In this document: positions 33,653-42,372 of the stretch, in pieces | Position numbering within the stretch: position 1 is the first letter of the stretch | Layout of the letters: every line of letters starts with the position of its first letter | From: Aliidiomarina sanyensis | GTDB lineage: Bacteria; Pseudomonadota; Gammaproteobacteria; Enterobacterales; Alteromonadaceae | Direction of reading: 5' to 3' | NCBI RefSeq assembly: GCF_003987175.1 | Contig: NZ_PIPM01000011.1 | Location: 1-58,492, forward strand | DNA: 58,492 nt | Program-made: the position numbers and the translations under genes | Notes under the pieces: model-generated | Seen by the model: only the letters and a program-made list of their open reading frames with translations | The model's database searches: none | Told to the model about the DNA's origin: nothing

Positions 33653-35203
33653 ATGGAATCGAGCACATTGCAAACCGCCCCGCCCCCACGTCCTCCTGTT
33701 TGGCGATTGACAGGCATTCAGCGAGCCCTCCTTTTATATGTTGTTCTGCCAATTTTGGCTGTGATAGGGATTGGTTTGGGTGTCGGGCTCGAGCGAATGA
33801 ATAGTCAGGAAACCGAGCGATTGAAGAGTGATCTTGAATTGCTCGGGCGCGCAATTCGCTTGCCTGTTCAAGAAGCATTGATGGCGGGTGATTTTGAGGC
33901 GGTGGAACGCGCTTTGGATTCGGTTTTTGATATTGGGCGGGTATATGGCGCCTCCGTTTATGACATCAACGGAACGCAAGTTGCCGCCGCGGGGATTGCC
34001 TCACGGGATCTCACTCGAAGCCGAGTGGCACAAGAAGTCGTTGTTACGGGGGAGCAGCAAGATCGGGTCCGTGAGATATCAGGTGTTGATATGTACTCGC
34101 AATTTTTGCCAATTTTTGATGCGCTTGGACAGCCCAATGGATTTATCCAGATCAACCGACAAGCAAGCGACTTTGATGCGAGCTTTCGCCGTTTGAGTCT
34201 ATGGGCTTGGACTATATGGGCGGTGATGGCAGTCCTTACCATCACGATTGTCATTTTCGGTCATTACCGAGGGCTTGGGCGGCACATGGATTCGCTGAAA
34301 CATACCATGAACCGGGTTGAAGCTGGCTATCGTGAATCCCGCGCACCGGAACAAGGGCCAAGTGAATTGGCCGACATTGCGCGTGGGTTAAATCAGATGC
34401 TCGATAGTATTGAGCGTAAAGATGAAGCGCTTGAACTCTCCCGTCAGCATGAAGAGGAGATGGCCCAACGGCTCCAGCATCAAGAGCAAATGGCCGCGAT
34501 TGGCCGCGTTGCAAGTGGCATCGCCCATGAGCTCGGGGCGCCATTAACAGTGATCGACGGACGCGCTCGACGATTACAAAAATCGACCGGCGATGAGGAG
34601 CAATTGCGTCAATTGAATGCAATTCGCGGGCAAGTTGCCCGCTTGACGCGAATCGTTCAACAACTTTTGAATTATTCGCGGCCCGGTCAACTAGGTGACC
34701 CGGCCGTTTTCACGCATGTTAAGCTCGAGACCTTGCTCACCGGTGTACTGGAAAGCGTCCGCCATGAGCTCCCCGAGGAAGCGCCGAAGTTAACGCTGCA
34801 TGCCCCAGAAAAATCAGTACCGCTCATCAAAGGAAATAAGGCGCGTCTCGAACTCGCGTTGGTGAATCTCGTTCGAAACGCGGCTCAAGCTGCTGAACAT
34901 CATGTGGATGTCGCCATTGAGGCGATAGGCGTGGAGCCAAGTTTGCACGAACGTCGCCAGTCGGAGTTGCTTATTTGGGTGCTGGATGACGGTGCTGGAT
35001 TACCTATCGATGTGGATGCAAAAAAATTGATGGAGCCGTTTTTTACAACCAAAGGTCAAGGGGAAGGAACAGGACTCGGATTAGCGATCGTGGACAATGT
35101 GGCGCGAGAGCATGGTGGTTTTGTGCAGATTCGGAACCGGCGTGACCGGCAAGGGTGTGAAGTCGTCATGCGATTGCCGATCCATTTGGATGTGGCGAGT
35201 TAG
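33653..35203 (+). CDS. Envelope-sensing histidine kinase paired with an NtrC-type regulator
   Basis: The 516-residue kinase has a first helix at about 25-46, a periplasmic domain of about 135 residues (PAS/Cache-like, YGASVYDINGTQVAAAG), a second helix at about 185-207, a HAMP-like linker, a short coiled coil, and a HisKA domain with His292 in SGIAHELGAPLTVIDG. The ATPase domain has NLVRNAAQAAE, DDGAGLPI, the F box EPFFTTKGQGEG, and TGLGLAIVDNVARE. The regulator gene follows after 14 bp. By layout it resembles ZraS, with a divergent small periplasmic protein under sigma-54 control. The signal is unknown. Confidence 0.85.
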   Translation: MESSTLQTAPPPRPPVWRLTGIQRALLLYVVLPILAVIGIGLGVGLERMNSQETERLKSDLELLGRAIRLPVQEALMAGDFEAVERALDSVFDIGRVYGASVYDINGTQVAAAGIASRDLTRSRVAQEVVVTGEQQDRVREISGVDMYSQFLPIFDALGQPNGFIQINRQASDFDASFRRLSLWAWTIWAVMAVLTITIVIFGHYRGLGRHMDSLKHTMNRVEAGYRESRAPEQGPSELADIARGLNQMLDSIERKDEALELSRQHEEEMAQRLQHQEQMAAIGRVASGIAHELGAPLTVIDGRARRLQKSTGDEEQLRQLNAIRGQVARLTRIVQQLLNYSRPGQLGDPAVFTHVKLETLLTGVLESVRHELPEEAPKLTLHAPEKSVPLIKGNKARLELALVNLVRNAAQAAEHHVDVAIEAIGVEPSLHERRQSELLIWVLDDGAGLPIDVDAKKLMEPFFTTKGQGEGTGLGLAIVDNVAREHGGFVQIRNRRDRQGCEVVMRLPIHLDVAS

Positions 35204-35217
35204 ATAATTGAGACTAT

Positions 35218-36591
35218 ATGAAAGAGCGAATCGTTGTAATTGAAGATGACCCAGGACTTGCAGAGCTTCTCGTCGAAGAGCTTGAAGCGGAAAGTTTTGA
35301 GGTTTGGCATGCAGAATCCGTAGAAACCGGTTGGCCGCTGACCGAAAATCACCAGCCGAGTTTGGTGATTAGTGACTTGCGTTTACCTGGGGCCGATGGG
35401 ATGAGCTTAATACCGCGATTAAAAGCCTTACCCGATGCGCCAGCCATGCTTCTGATCACAGCGTTTGGAACGGTGAATCAAGCGGTCGAAGCACTGAAGC
35501 AAGGAGCCGACGACTTTTTAACCAAACCGCTCGATATTGAACATCTCTTAATCAGCGTACAGCGCTTGTTGGACAATCGCCGTTTACGAACCGAGGTGGC
35601 CAGTATGCGAGCGGAACAACGGGCAGATGACTTTCATGGAATGCTCGGTAAGAGCCGTGTGATGCGCCAGCTTTATCAACGGATTGCTCAAGTCGCTGGG
35701 TCAGACGCGCCGGTTCTAGTCCTGGGTGAGAGTGGCACAGGGAAAGAGCTTGTTGCTCGGGCAATTCATGCAGAAAGTCAGCGCGCTGAGGGGCCCTTTC
35801 GGGCGGTGAACTGTGCAGGTATTCCCGCAGAGCTCATGGAAAGTGAGTTTTTTGGCCATGCGGCAGGGGCGTTTACCGGCGCGCAAAAAGCGCGTGCAGG
35901 CCTGTTGAAAGAAGCTGAGGGGGGAACGTTACTGCTTGATGAAATAGGCGAAATGCCGTTGGACCTTCAAGCGAAGTTGCTGCGTGTCCTGCAAGAAGGA
36001 AGTATGCGACCGGTTGGCTCGGACCGTGAAGTAACGGTCGATGTGCGCATTGTTGCGGCGACCCACCGAGACCTCGAAGCAGATGTTGCAGAAGGGAAAT
36101 TTCGGCAGGACTTATTTTATCGTCTCGAAACACTGAGCTTACAGGTTCCTGCATTGCGTGAACGGGGTGATGACCGAGAACTACTCGCCCAAACAATTTT
36201 AGCGAACTTAACCAAAACACAAGAAAATCCTCCGGTCTTCAGCCCGGAGGCAATGGATCGCATTTACCGTTATCCATTTCCGGGAAATGTCCGTGAGTTG
36301 CAGAACGCAATTGAGCGTGCTGTAACCTTCTCAGAAGGACCGGTTATTGAGGCTCATCACCTGCCGGAGCGGATGCAACAGACACTCGAATTTCCAGAAC
36401 CTGCGGCAAATGAGACACAAAAACAGCCGCTGCGAAGTCTCGATGAAGTACAACAGGAATATGTGCAATACGTACTGCGAGAGACGGGAGGAAATAAACG
36501 AAAAGCCGCCGAGATTCTTGGGGTTACTCGGCGGACTTTGTATCGTTGGTTAGCGCAGACCGAGGAGTCAGAGTCCGATACGGATGACTAG
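35218..36591 (+). CDS. NtrC-family sigma-54-dependent response regulator
   Basis: The 457-residue protein has a receiver domain (1-115) with phospho-acceptor Asp53 (LVISDLRLPG), a AAA+ domain (about 138-365) with Walker A GESGTGKE, the sigma-54-contacting loop GAFTGA, Walker B GGTLLLDEIGEM and the R-finger region RQDLFYRLE, and a C-terminal Fis-type helix-turn-helix (GNKRKAAEILGVTRRTLYRW). All elements of an active sigma-54 activator are intact. A sigma-54-type promoter and TGTCA repeats lie in the divergent intergenic region upstream of its kinase. The stop codon abuts the convergent receptor gene with no spacer. Confidence 0.9.
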   Translation: MKERIVVIEDDPGLAELLVEELEAESFEVWHAESVETGWPLTENHQPSLVISDLRLPGADGMSLIPRLKALPDAPAMLLITAFGTVNQAVEALKQGADDFLTKPLDIEHLLISVQRLLDNRRLRTEVASMRAEQRADDFHGMLGKSRVMRQLYQRIAQVAGSDAPVLVLGESGTGKELVARAIHAESQRAEGPFRAVNCAGIPAELMESEFFGHAAGAFTGAQKARAGLLKEAEGGTLLLDEIGEMPLDLQAKLLRVLQEGSMRPVGSDREVTVDVRIVAATHRDLEADVAEGKFRQDLFYRLETLSLQVPALRERGDDRELLAQTILANLTKTQENPPVFSPEAMDRIYRYPFPGNVRELQNAIERAVTFSEGPVIEAHHLPERMQQTLEFPEPAANETQKQPLRSLDEVQQEYVQYVLRETGGNKRKAAEILGVTRRTLYRWLAQTEESESDTDD

Positions 36592-38694
36592 CTAAAAGCG
36601 GCGTGTCAGCTCGAATCCAGCGAGCCAGATCCGACCGGGTGCCGGTTCAAACGAGCGACCGTTGCCTTGATTGACCACCACGGAACCCACATAGGTTTTG
36701 TCCGTCAGGTTTTCTAACCGGAACCAAGGTAAAACCTCCCAATCACCCCACTGCATTGGATGCTGGACCGCTGCGCTCCAGACCGTTGCGGATGGCGCAT
36801 ATTCATCGTTCGCATCCGTGGTCGCAACGCGCGAGCGATACTGTGCGGCTAGCTGGATACGGAGTCCACTTTGAGTCAGCGGACGCCACTCAACTTGCGT
36901 ATACAGATTCGAGCGCGCGAGCCCAGGCAGACGATTCCCATCGTTCGCTTCCCCAACATAACGTGCATCGAGCCAGGTATAAGCACTGCGCAAGGACCAG
37001 TTCGGACTCCAATCCCACTGGAGACTTAACTCCGCACCGTCGCGGCGAGTGCGCGCCGCGTTACGGTAGGTCGTCCGACCGTCGATACTTTGGTCTACGA
37101 CAAGATCATCTCGCGTGTCGATGGTAAAGATAGACGCCTGACCACGAATTGTGGAATAAAACCATTTGAGGCCAAGCTCATGTTGATCAAGTTGTGCAGC
37201 ACGGAGCTCGGTGTTCAATCCAGTCCCTTCATTTTGATAGGCCATTTCCGTCAGCGTTGGCGTTTCAAATCCGCGTCCCGTTGCTACAAAAGCGCTCATT
37301 GTCTGCGAGATCTGATAGTTCAGACCGGTACTCCAACTCCACTCAGCGTATTGCGTTTCTCCGCTATCGTCCGGGTTGCCGGGCACGATAAAGCGGTCAT
37401 CGACACGAAAATCAAGGTCGCTATAGCGGACACCAGCAAGCCAAACGAGATTGGAGGTGAGCTGCACATCACTAATGATGGAACCGTCGTAACTGCGGAC
37501 TTTTCCAGTCTCATCGCGACGGAGATCGCCCCGTACGCCCATATCATTGATAAAACCTAAGCGCTCATCGGTTTGTCGTTCGAGATCAACACCCAGGGTG
37601 AGACGCCAATCGATGTCGCGCAAGGGCTGCCACGCGTAACTTCCATGAAGTCCTGAAAAGCTGCGTTCAAGGTCGACAACTCCTCCGCTTGCGGTGATCG
37701 CAGAGCCCGGAAAAGCGAGATACTGCACCACATCCCGCTGTCCGTTCCACACCCCCACTTGCCATTCATGCTGGGGAAGACGTTCCCGCAAGGTAACGGA
37801 CTGCTGTCGATGGCGAATGGTTTTGCGCGTTCCGAAGGTGAGGGCCGGTGCTGCTATTTGATTTGGATCGGCGCGCCATTGTTCAGGGGTTAAGGCAAGG
37901 GGATCTTCAAGCAATGGTGCATCATTGTCGTCCCAGCGAACAATCAGCTCCATGCTATCGGTGAGGTCGTAGTACCATCGACCGGCCCATTGATCGCGTT
38001 TAACCTGACTATTCGGGCGATCCCCAGCGGTGCGGAAGCGCACGTAATCCAACGTGACGGCGGAACGATCCGTACTGTATACACCCCGCGCTCGTTGCTT
38101 CTCGCGGGACGCGGAGCCTGCACTTCCATCGAAGCGGACGAGACGCTCTTGGGGACGTTCACTTTGTAGATCAATCACGCCACCGGCGGAGTTTCCATAA
38201 ATTGCTGCGAAGGGCCCCCGAAGTACCTCGACCCGAGCGGGTTCGTCGAGCAAAATGCTGGACGTTTGTGCTTGTCCATCGGGCATCGACAACGGAATGC
38301 CATCGAGGCGCAGACGCACACCTCGAACTCCGAATGCCGCACGGGCACCAAAGCCTCGTAATGTGATGCGTGTGTCTTGGGCGAAGTTATACCGCGTGTC
38401 GACTTGAACGCCCGTTAATCCTTGTAGCAGCTCCGCTGCATCGGTTCGTTGGCCAGGAAGTTGCTGATCGACTTCCACGCGCTCAACCGAAGCAGGCGTT
38501 GCAAGCCAGGGGCGCTCTGAACGGGTTGCGGTGACCACCACATATTCATCGGCGCGTGCTGCCGCGTCGGATTCCTGTGATTGCTCTTGTGCTTGTGCAG
38601 CCGCCCCAGAAATAAACAGGCTCGCCAAGATAGCGAGCCTGATCGGGTTGACGGCGAAGCTGCTTAGACTCGGCACTACAAAAGCCTGGGTCAT
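36592..38694 (-). CDS. pqqU: TonB-dependent receptor resembling the PQQ transporter PqqU/YncD
   Basis: The 700-residue outer-membrane protein has a signal peptide (ending about AAAQA), a TonB box-like EYVVVTATRS, a plug domain (GVQVDTRYNFAQDTRITLRG, then VRLRLDGIPLSMPDGQAQTS and VEVLRGPFAAIYGNSAGG) and a 22-strand barrel ending in Phe. Many segments recall E. coli YncD/PqqU from memory: LRGFG, DGIP-x-x-MPDGQ-x-QTS, LT-x-EQWRADP, RKTI, RGFETPT, DGRTTYRNA, YVGSVVVNQGNGR and EPAPGR. PqqU imports pyrroloquinoline quinone. The upstream co-transcribed gene encodes a PQQ-dependent dehydrogenase, which independently supports this substrate. The start has AAGGAG upstream. Confidence 0.8.
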   Translation of the reverse strand: MTQAFVVPSLSSFAVNPIRLAILASLFISGAAAQAQEQSQESDAAARADEYVVVTATRSERPWLATPASVERVEVDQQLPGQRTDAAELLQGLTGVQVDTRYNFAQDTRITLRGFGARAAFGVRGVRLRLDGIPLSMPDGQAQTSSILLDEPARVEVLRGPFAAIYGNSAGGVIDLQSERPQERLVRFDGSAGSASREKQRARGVYSTDRSAVTLDYVRFRTAGDRPNSQVKRDQWAGRWYYDLTDSMELIVRWDDNDAPLLEDPLALTPEQWRADPNQIAAPALTFGTRKTIRHRQQSVTLRERLPQHEWQVGVWNGQRDVVQYLAFPGSAITASGGVVDLERSFSGLHGSYAWQPLRDIDWRLTLGVDLERQTDERLGFINDMGVRGDLRRDETGKVRSYDGSIISDVQLTSNLVWLAGVRYSDLDFRVDDRFIVPGNPDDSGETQYAEWSWSTGLNYQISQTMSAFVATGRGFETPTLTEMAYQNEGTGLNTELRAAQLDQHELGLKWFYSTIRGQASIFTIDTRDDLVVDQSIDGRTTYRNAARTRRDGAELSLQWDWSPNWSLRSAYTWLDARYVGEANDGNRLPGLARSNLYTQVEWRPLTQSGLRIQLAAQYRSRVATTDANDEYAPSATVWSAAVQHPMQWGDWEVLPWFRLENLTDKTYVGSVVVNQGNGRSFEPAPGRIWLAGFELTRRF

Positions 38695-38713
38695 TGCTTA
38701 CTCCTTGGTCGGT

Positions 38714-39862
38714 TTAATTCGCTGGACGCATCCGCAGTACTTTGGCGTTTTCGCGCTCATCGGTCAGCAGGTAAAGATAACCGTCGGGACCTTGACGGAT
38801 TTCTCGGATACGATAGTCCATATCCATACGCTCTTCGTGAATGACGCGGTCGCCATCAATTTCGAGACGCGCGATAACTTCACCTCGTAAGCCTGCTGCT
38901 AGCACATTCCCTTGCCACTCTGGGAATGCATCACCGTCGTAAAAGGTCATTCCAGCAACGGCAATGGAAGGTGTCCAATGCCAAACGGGCAATTCGGTCC
39001 CTTCGACATAAAAGCCGACTGTCTCGCTCATTTGCCCACCACCGTAGGCCTCTCCGTGAGTAGCCAGTGGCCAACCATAGTTTTTACCAGGCTCGGGCAG
39101 ATTCAGTTCATCTCCGCCTTGAGGGCCATGCTCAACGGCCCAAACTCGGCCGGTGCTAGGTTGAATATCAATGCCTTGAATGTTCCGGTGGCCGTAAGAC
39201 CAAATTTCAGGCAGTGCACCCTCGCGTCCAACAAACGGGTTATCCTGTGGAACGTCGCCGTTTGCATAGAGACGGATCAACGTCCCGGTATGGCTGTCGA
39301 GATCTTGCGATTCCATCATTTGATGACCGCGGTCACCCAAGCCGACGAAGAGATAACGACCGTCTTGGCTAAAGACCATACGTCCGCCATAGTGACGCCC
39401 GCCTTCCACTTTTGGATATTGGCTGAAGATGCGTTCAAAGCCGACAAGCTCACCATCCCCAAGAACGGCATGCCCAACAGCTGTGCTGGTAATGTTGCTG
39501 CCGGATGCTTCAGGTTCAGACCATGAGATGTAAATTCGATTCGATGTTTCGAAATCAGGTGCTAAGGCGACATCAAGCAGGCCACCCTGATTCCGCACGA
39601 TCACTTCAGGAACACCACGAATCGGATCGCCCAAGGTTCCGTCTGCTTCAATAATGCGCAAACGGCCTTCCATTTCAGTTACGAGCATCCGCCCTTCTGG
39701 CAGAAAAGCGATACCCCACGGGCGGACCAAACCATCAGCAACCGTTTCAACTTCAACATCGGCCCAACGGGTTTCGATGGTTTTCGCCTCGGCTTGGGAA
39801 ACAAGCAATGCAGATGTGCCGAGTGCGAGGGATGTAGCCAACGCAATGGATGCGATTTTCAT
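38714..39862 (-). CDS. yliI: PQQ-dependent soluble aldose dehydrogenase (YliI/Asd type)
   Basis: The 382-residue protein has a signal peptide ending about SQAEA-KTIE (residue 26) and the six-bladed propeller of soluble glucose/aldose dehydrogenases: LVRPWGIAFLPEGRMLVTEM, GGLLDVALAPDF, HYGGRMVFSQDGRYLFVGLG, the catalytic-His region WSYGHRNIQGIDIQPST and VEHGPQGGDELNLPEPGKNY. It oxidises aldose sugars in the periplasm with PQQ as cofactor. It starts at ATG after AAGGAG and is followed 19 bp later by the PqqU-like receptor gene. No PQQ biosynthesis genes occur in the window, in keeping with an imported cofactor. Confidence 0.9.
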   Translation of the reverse strand: MKIASIALATSLALGTSALLVSQAEAKTIETRWADVEVETVADGLVRPWGIAFLPEGRMLVTEMEGRLRIIEADGTLGDPIRGVPEVIVRNQGGLLDVALAPDFETSNRIYISWSEPEASGSNITSTAVGHAVLGDGELVGFERIFSQYPKVEGGRHYGGRMVFSQDGRYLFVGLGDRGHQMMESQDLDSHTGTLIRLYANGDVPQDNPFVGREGALPEIWSYGHRNIQGIDIQPSTGRVWAVEHGPQGGDELNLPEPGKNYGWPLATHGEAYGGGQMSETVGFYVEGTELPVWHWTPSIAVAGMTFYDGDAFPEWQGNVLAAGLRGEVIARLEIDGDRVIHEERMDMDYRIREIRQGPDGYLYLLTDERENAKVLRMRPAN

Positions 39863-40020
39863 GTGTCACTCCTTGGTTGAAAACTTCTCAGTTTTAGAAG
39901 TAGTCAGCGCCATCTTTGGCGCTGACTTGGATTAATAACAATAGATCATTACCATTTTCCTGCAAAATTCGATCAGTTCAGACGTTGACTCGACGATTTT
40001 TTAGGATGGTTCGCAAGGAC

Positions 40021-40935
40021 TTACTTTAGTGTTGAGATGGGTAACAATGCAGCCAACTCCTCTGCAAGTTTTCGAAACGTCTGACGACGGCTGGTTGTCG
40101 GGCGGAACACCAAACCAATTTCTCGATAGGCTTCACCATCGGTTGGGTCGACCGTGGTCAATTCGGTTCCATTGAGAATTCCGGCATCGATCGCCATTTG
40201 AGGGACAAAGGTTGCCCCATTGAGGGATTCTGCCATTTGTACGAGGCTGTGGAGACTCGAGGCAGTAAAAGGGTTTACTTTCTCGCGATTACCAAGACGA
40301 CAAGCCGTCACCGCGTGCTCCGTCAGGCAGTGTTCTTTCTCAAGCAAGAAAATGCTTTTATCAGGTAGCTTGTTGTAGATGACAGGATCCCCCGCGATGC
40401 TCGCCATTTCTTCAGTGAGTACCATTTTGAAGGGGTCTTGGCCAATAACCCATTGCTGATTTCCCTGCAGATCGATCGGCAACGCCACGATAAGCACATC
40501 GAGTTCACCATCTCGAAGTAAATTCATGAGCTGCTGGGTGGTGTCTTCGCGAATCAGCAGTTCGAGCTTCGGGTATTGGTCTCGAAGCCGGCGACTCAAA
40601 GGACCGAGCATAAATGGGCCTATGGTGGGAATGCAGCCAACGCGGAGTGGGCCCTCCATAATTTTTCCCTGACTTTGCGCATGATTTACGAGCTCTTCGG
40701 TGCTGGTCAGGATAGCGCGAGCGCGCTCCACAATTTCCTCACCCATGCCCGTGAACAAAAAAGACTTATGATCACGTTCAATCAGCTGGCATCCGAGCTG
40801 CTCTTCTAAATTTTGAATCCCACTACTCAACGTAGACTGGCTTACAAAGCACGCCTGAGCTGCCCGGTTAAAGTTTTGGTGTTGGTGCAGTGCCAACAAA
40901 TAGCTAAGGTTTTTCAGGCTGGGCAATTTACTCAT
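40021..40935 (-). CDS. oxyR: OxyR, peroxide-sensing LysR-family regulator
   Basis: The 304-residue protein has a LysR helix-turn-helix at about 18-60 (NFNRAAQACFVSQSTLSSGI) and a ligand-type domain with the two OxyR redox cysteines, Cys203 (EKEHCLTEH) and Cys212 (VTACRLG), nine residues apart as in E. coli Cys199/Cys208. Oxidation by hydrogen peroxide joins them and switches DNA binding. The ATG follows a GGAG SD. It is divergent from ahpC-ahpD across a 156-bp spacer, the classic arrangement for direct control of peroxide-scavenging genes. Confidence 0.93.
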   Translation of the reverse strand: MSKLPSLKNLSYLLALHQHQNFNRAAQACFVSQSTLSSGIQNLEEQLGCQLIERDHKSFLFTGMGEEIVERARAILTSTEELVNHAQSQGKIMEGPLRVGCIPTIGPFMLGPLSRRLRDQYPKLELLIREDTTQQLMNLLRDGELDVLIVALPIDLQGNQQWVIGQDPFKMVLTEEMASIAGDPVIYNKLPDKSIFLLEKEHCLTEHAVTACRLGNREKVNPFTASSLHSLVQMAESLNGATFVPQMAIDAGILNGTELTTVDPTDGEAYREIGLVFRPTTSRRQTFRKLAEELAALLPISTLK

Positions 40936-41091
40936 ATTTCACTCCGACGGTGACGCTCAAAGCAAGGCCAAACGTCTAATCATAATATCCGATTATATTA
41001 ATAGCTTTTATTCGTTTTAATCAATAGTCACTGATCGCTACTATGCATCCCGAGTTTAAGACCAACCCCAAACTTTTGGAGAAAATACAAT
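40936..41091. promoter_or_regulatory. oxyR/ahpC divergent promoter region with candidate OxyR site
   Basis: Two ATAG boxes (41001, 41024) and one CTAT (41041) recall the ATAG/CTAT elements of OxyR sites, although the 11-nt spacing of the consensus is not kept throughout. TAATC (40978-40982) and GATTA (40991-40995... ) form an inverted repeat nearby. A LysR-type binding site is expected here, but the exact positions are uncertain. Confidence 0.4.
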
Positions 41092-41649
41092 ATGTTAACA
41101 ATTGGTGATACGTTGCCCGAGTTTTCTGTAGTCGCCGCGAAGCCTGGCTTTAACATGCCAGAGGAAAACGGTGAGAGCGCGTTCGAAACTATCACGCAGG
41201 ACAGCTTCGCAGGGAAGTGGAAAGTCATTTTCTTCTATCCAAAAGATTTCACCTTCGTGTGCCCAACTGAAATCGTTGAGTTTGCGAAGCTGAACGAAGA
41301 GTTCGCAGACCGTGATGCAGTTGTACTCGGCGGCAGCACAGACAACGAATTCGTGAAGTTAGCATGGCGCCGTGAGCACCCAGATCTGAACGGTTTGAAC
41401 CAGTACTCATTCGCTGACACGGCAGGTGATCTGGTAGACGGCTTAGGTATTCGCGACAAAGCGGAAAACGTTGCGCTGCGTGCGACCTTCATCGTCGACC
41501 CGCACAACGTTATTCAGCACGTATCGGTCAACGCCTTGAACGTGGGTCGGAATCCAGCGGAAGTCCTGCGGATTCTTGACGGTCTGCAGACTGACGAGCT
41601 GTGTCCATGTAACCGCCCTGTTGGCGGTGACACCCTTCAAGTCGCTTAA
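41092..41649 (+). CDS. ahpC: AhpC-type peroxiredoxin
   Basis: The 185-residue cytosolic 2-Cys peroxiredoxin has the peroxidatic Cys57 in KDFTFVCPTE and, near the C-terminus, DELCPCNRP (Cys171, Cys173) supplying the resolving cysteine. The sequence is closer in pattern to the AhpC of mycobacteria and other AhpD-using bacteria (GKWKVIFFYPKDFTFVCPTE, DELC-x-CN) than to the enteric AhpC that uses AhpF. The ATG follows GGAG. Divergent oxyR and downstream ahpD complete the unit. It reduces hydrogen and alkyl peroxides. Confidence 0.9.
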   Translation: MLTIGDTLPEFSVVAAKPGFNMPEENGESAFETITQDSFAGKWKVIFFYPKDFTFVCPTEIVEFAKLNEEFADRDAVVLGGSTDNEFVKLAWRREHPDLNGLNQYSFADTAGDLVDGLGIRDKAENVALRATFIVDPHNVIQHVSVNALNVGRNPAEVLRILDGLQTDELCPCNRPVGGDTLQVA

Positions 41650-41660
41650 CTGCAGCTGAT

Positions 41661-41686
41661 GGCCAGCGCTTCGGCGCTGGCCCTTT
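41661..41686 (+). terminator. Stem-loop between ahpC and ahpD
   Basis: GGCCAGCGC (41661-41669) pairs perfectly with GCGCTGGCC (41674-41682) around a TTCG-type tetraloop and is followed by CTTT. With only a short T-run it may attenuate rather than stop transcription, leaving more ahpC than ahpD mRNA, or protect the ahpC 3' end. Confidence 0.6.
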
Positions 41687-41730
41687 AAAAGATGAACTAG
41701 ACACCCCCCAACACGAGATTGAGAGACATC

Positions 41731-42258
41731 ATGGCAATTGCAGAATACAAGCAGAACCTGGGTGACCACGGTAAAGATATTAAGCTGAACCTATCGAATT
41801 TGTTCGGCAATGTTGATTCCTCAGGCATGACCCCAGTGCAGTTTTATGGAACTGCCCTCTCTCTGGTCTATGCCCTCGACAACCGCGAATTGATCGAAGC
41901 GGTTGAGACTGAAGCCCACGATAAAGTGGATGCCAACGTATTTGGAGCGGCAAAAATTGCTGCCACTTTGATGGCGATGAACAACATTTACTATCGTTTT
42001 GTCCACCTCAGTACCGATAAACAATTTGCGAAACTGCCTGCTGGCTTGCGCATGAATGGTATGGCGAACCCCGGTGTGGACAAAGCGGATTTCGAACTTT
42101 ATTCCCTCGCGGTTTCTGCATTGAACGGCTGCGGGATGTGCATTGATTCGCACGTCGGTGTGCTTTTGAAGCACGGCGTGAGTGCTCAAGCCATTCAGAC
42201 ATCGGTGAAGCTGGCAGCGGTCTTGAACGCTGCGAAAACAGCGCGCGCATTGTCATAA
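41731..42258 (+). CDS. ahpD: AhpD alkylhydroperoxidase (carboxymuconolactone decarboxylase fold)
   Basis: The start taken is ATG 41731 with GAGAG just upstream; a TTG four codons earlier is in frame. The 175-residue all-helical protein has the catalytic Cys134-Gly-Met-Cys137 (NGCGMCIDSH) with His141 three residues after the next Asp, as in Mycobacterium AhpD. There it passes electrons from a lipoyl-protein to AhpC and has weak peroxidase activity. Lying next to ahpC it almost certainly supplies the reductant, replacing AhpF. Confidence 0.92.
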   Translation: MAIAEYKQNLGDHGKDIKLNLSNLFGNVDSSGMTPVQFYGTALSLVYALDNRELIEAVETEAHDKVDANVFGAAKIAATLMAMNNIYYRFVHLSTDKQFAKLPAGLRMNGMANPGVDKADFELYSLAVSALNGCGMCIDSHVGVLLKHGVSAQAIQTSVKLAAVLNAAKTARALS

Positions 42259-42311
42259 TTTTGCAATCCCAGGGGAGTACGCTCTCCACACATGTTTCCC
42301 CTGGGGCAAAA
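42259..42311 (+). ncRNA. Long stem-loop in the ahpD 3' region
   Basis: TTTTGC (42259-42264) plus CCCAGGGG (42268-42275) pair with CCCCTGGG (42298-42305) plus GCAAAA (42306-42311), leaving a 3-nt bulge and a 22-nt loop. With the terminator at 42343-42372 it makes a structured 3' segment of about 115 nt beginning right at the ahpD stop. It may be a 3' UTR-derived small RNA or an mRNA stabiliser. Confidence 0.4.
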
Positions 42312-42342
42312 ACTGCGGTTTTCCCCAAAGACCGTGAGCTTT

Positions 42343-42372
42343 AGCCCGTCACCCCCTGACGGGCTTTTTTTT
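42343..42372 (+). terminator. Rho-independent terminator of ahpC-ahpD
   Basis: AGCCCGTCA (42343-42351) pairs perfectly with TGACGGGCT (42357-42365) and is followed by a run of seven T. It is the strongest intrinsic terminator in the window. Confidence 0.92.

Noticed and set aside
36586-36597. TAGCTA at the abutting stops of the sigma-54 regulator and the PqqU-like receptor
   Set aside because: Convergent genes sharing a palindromic double stop with zero spacing is compact packing, not a regulatory element; no terminator is visible here.
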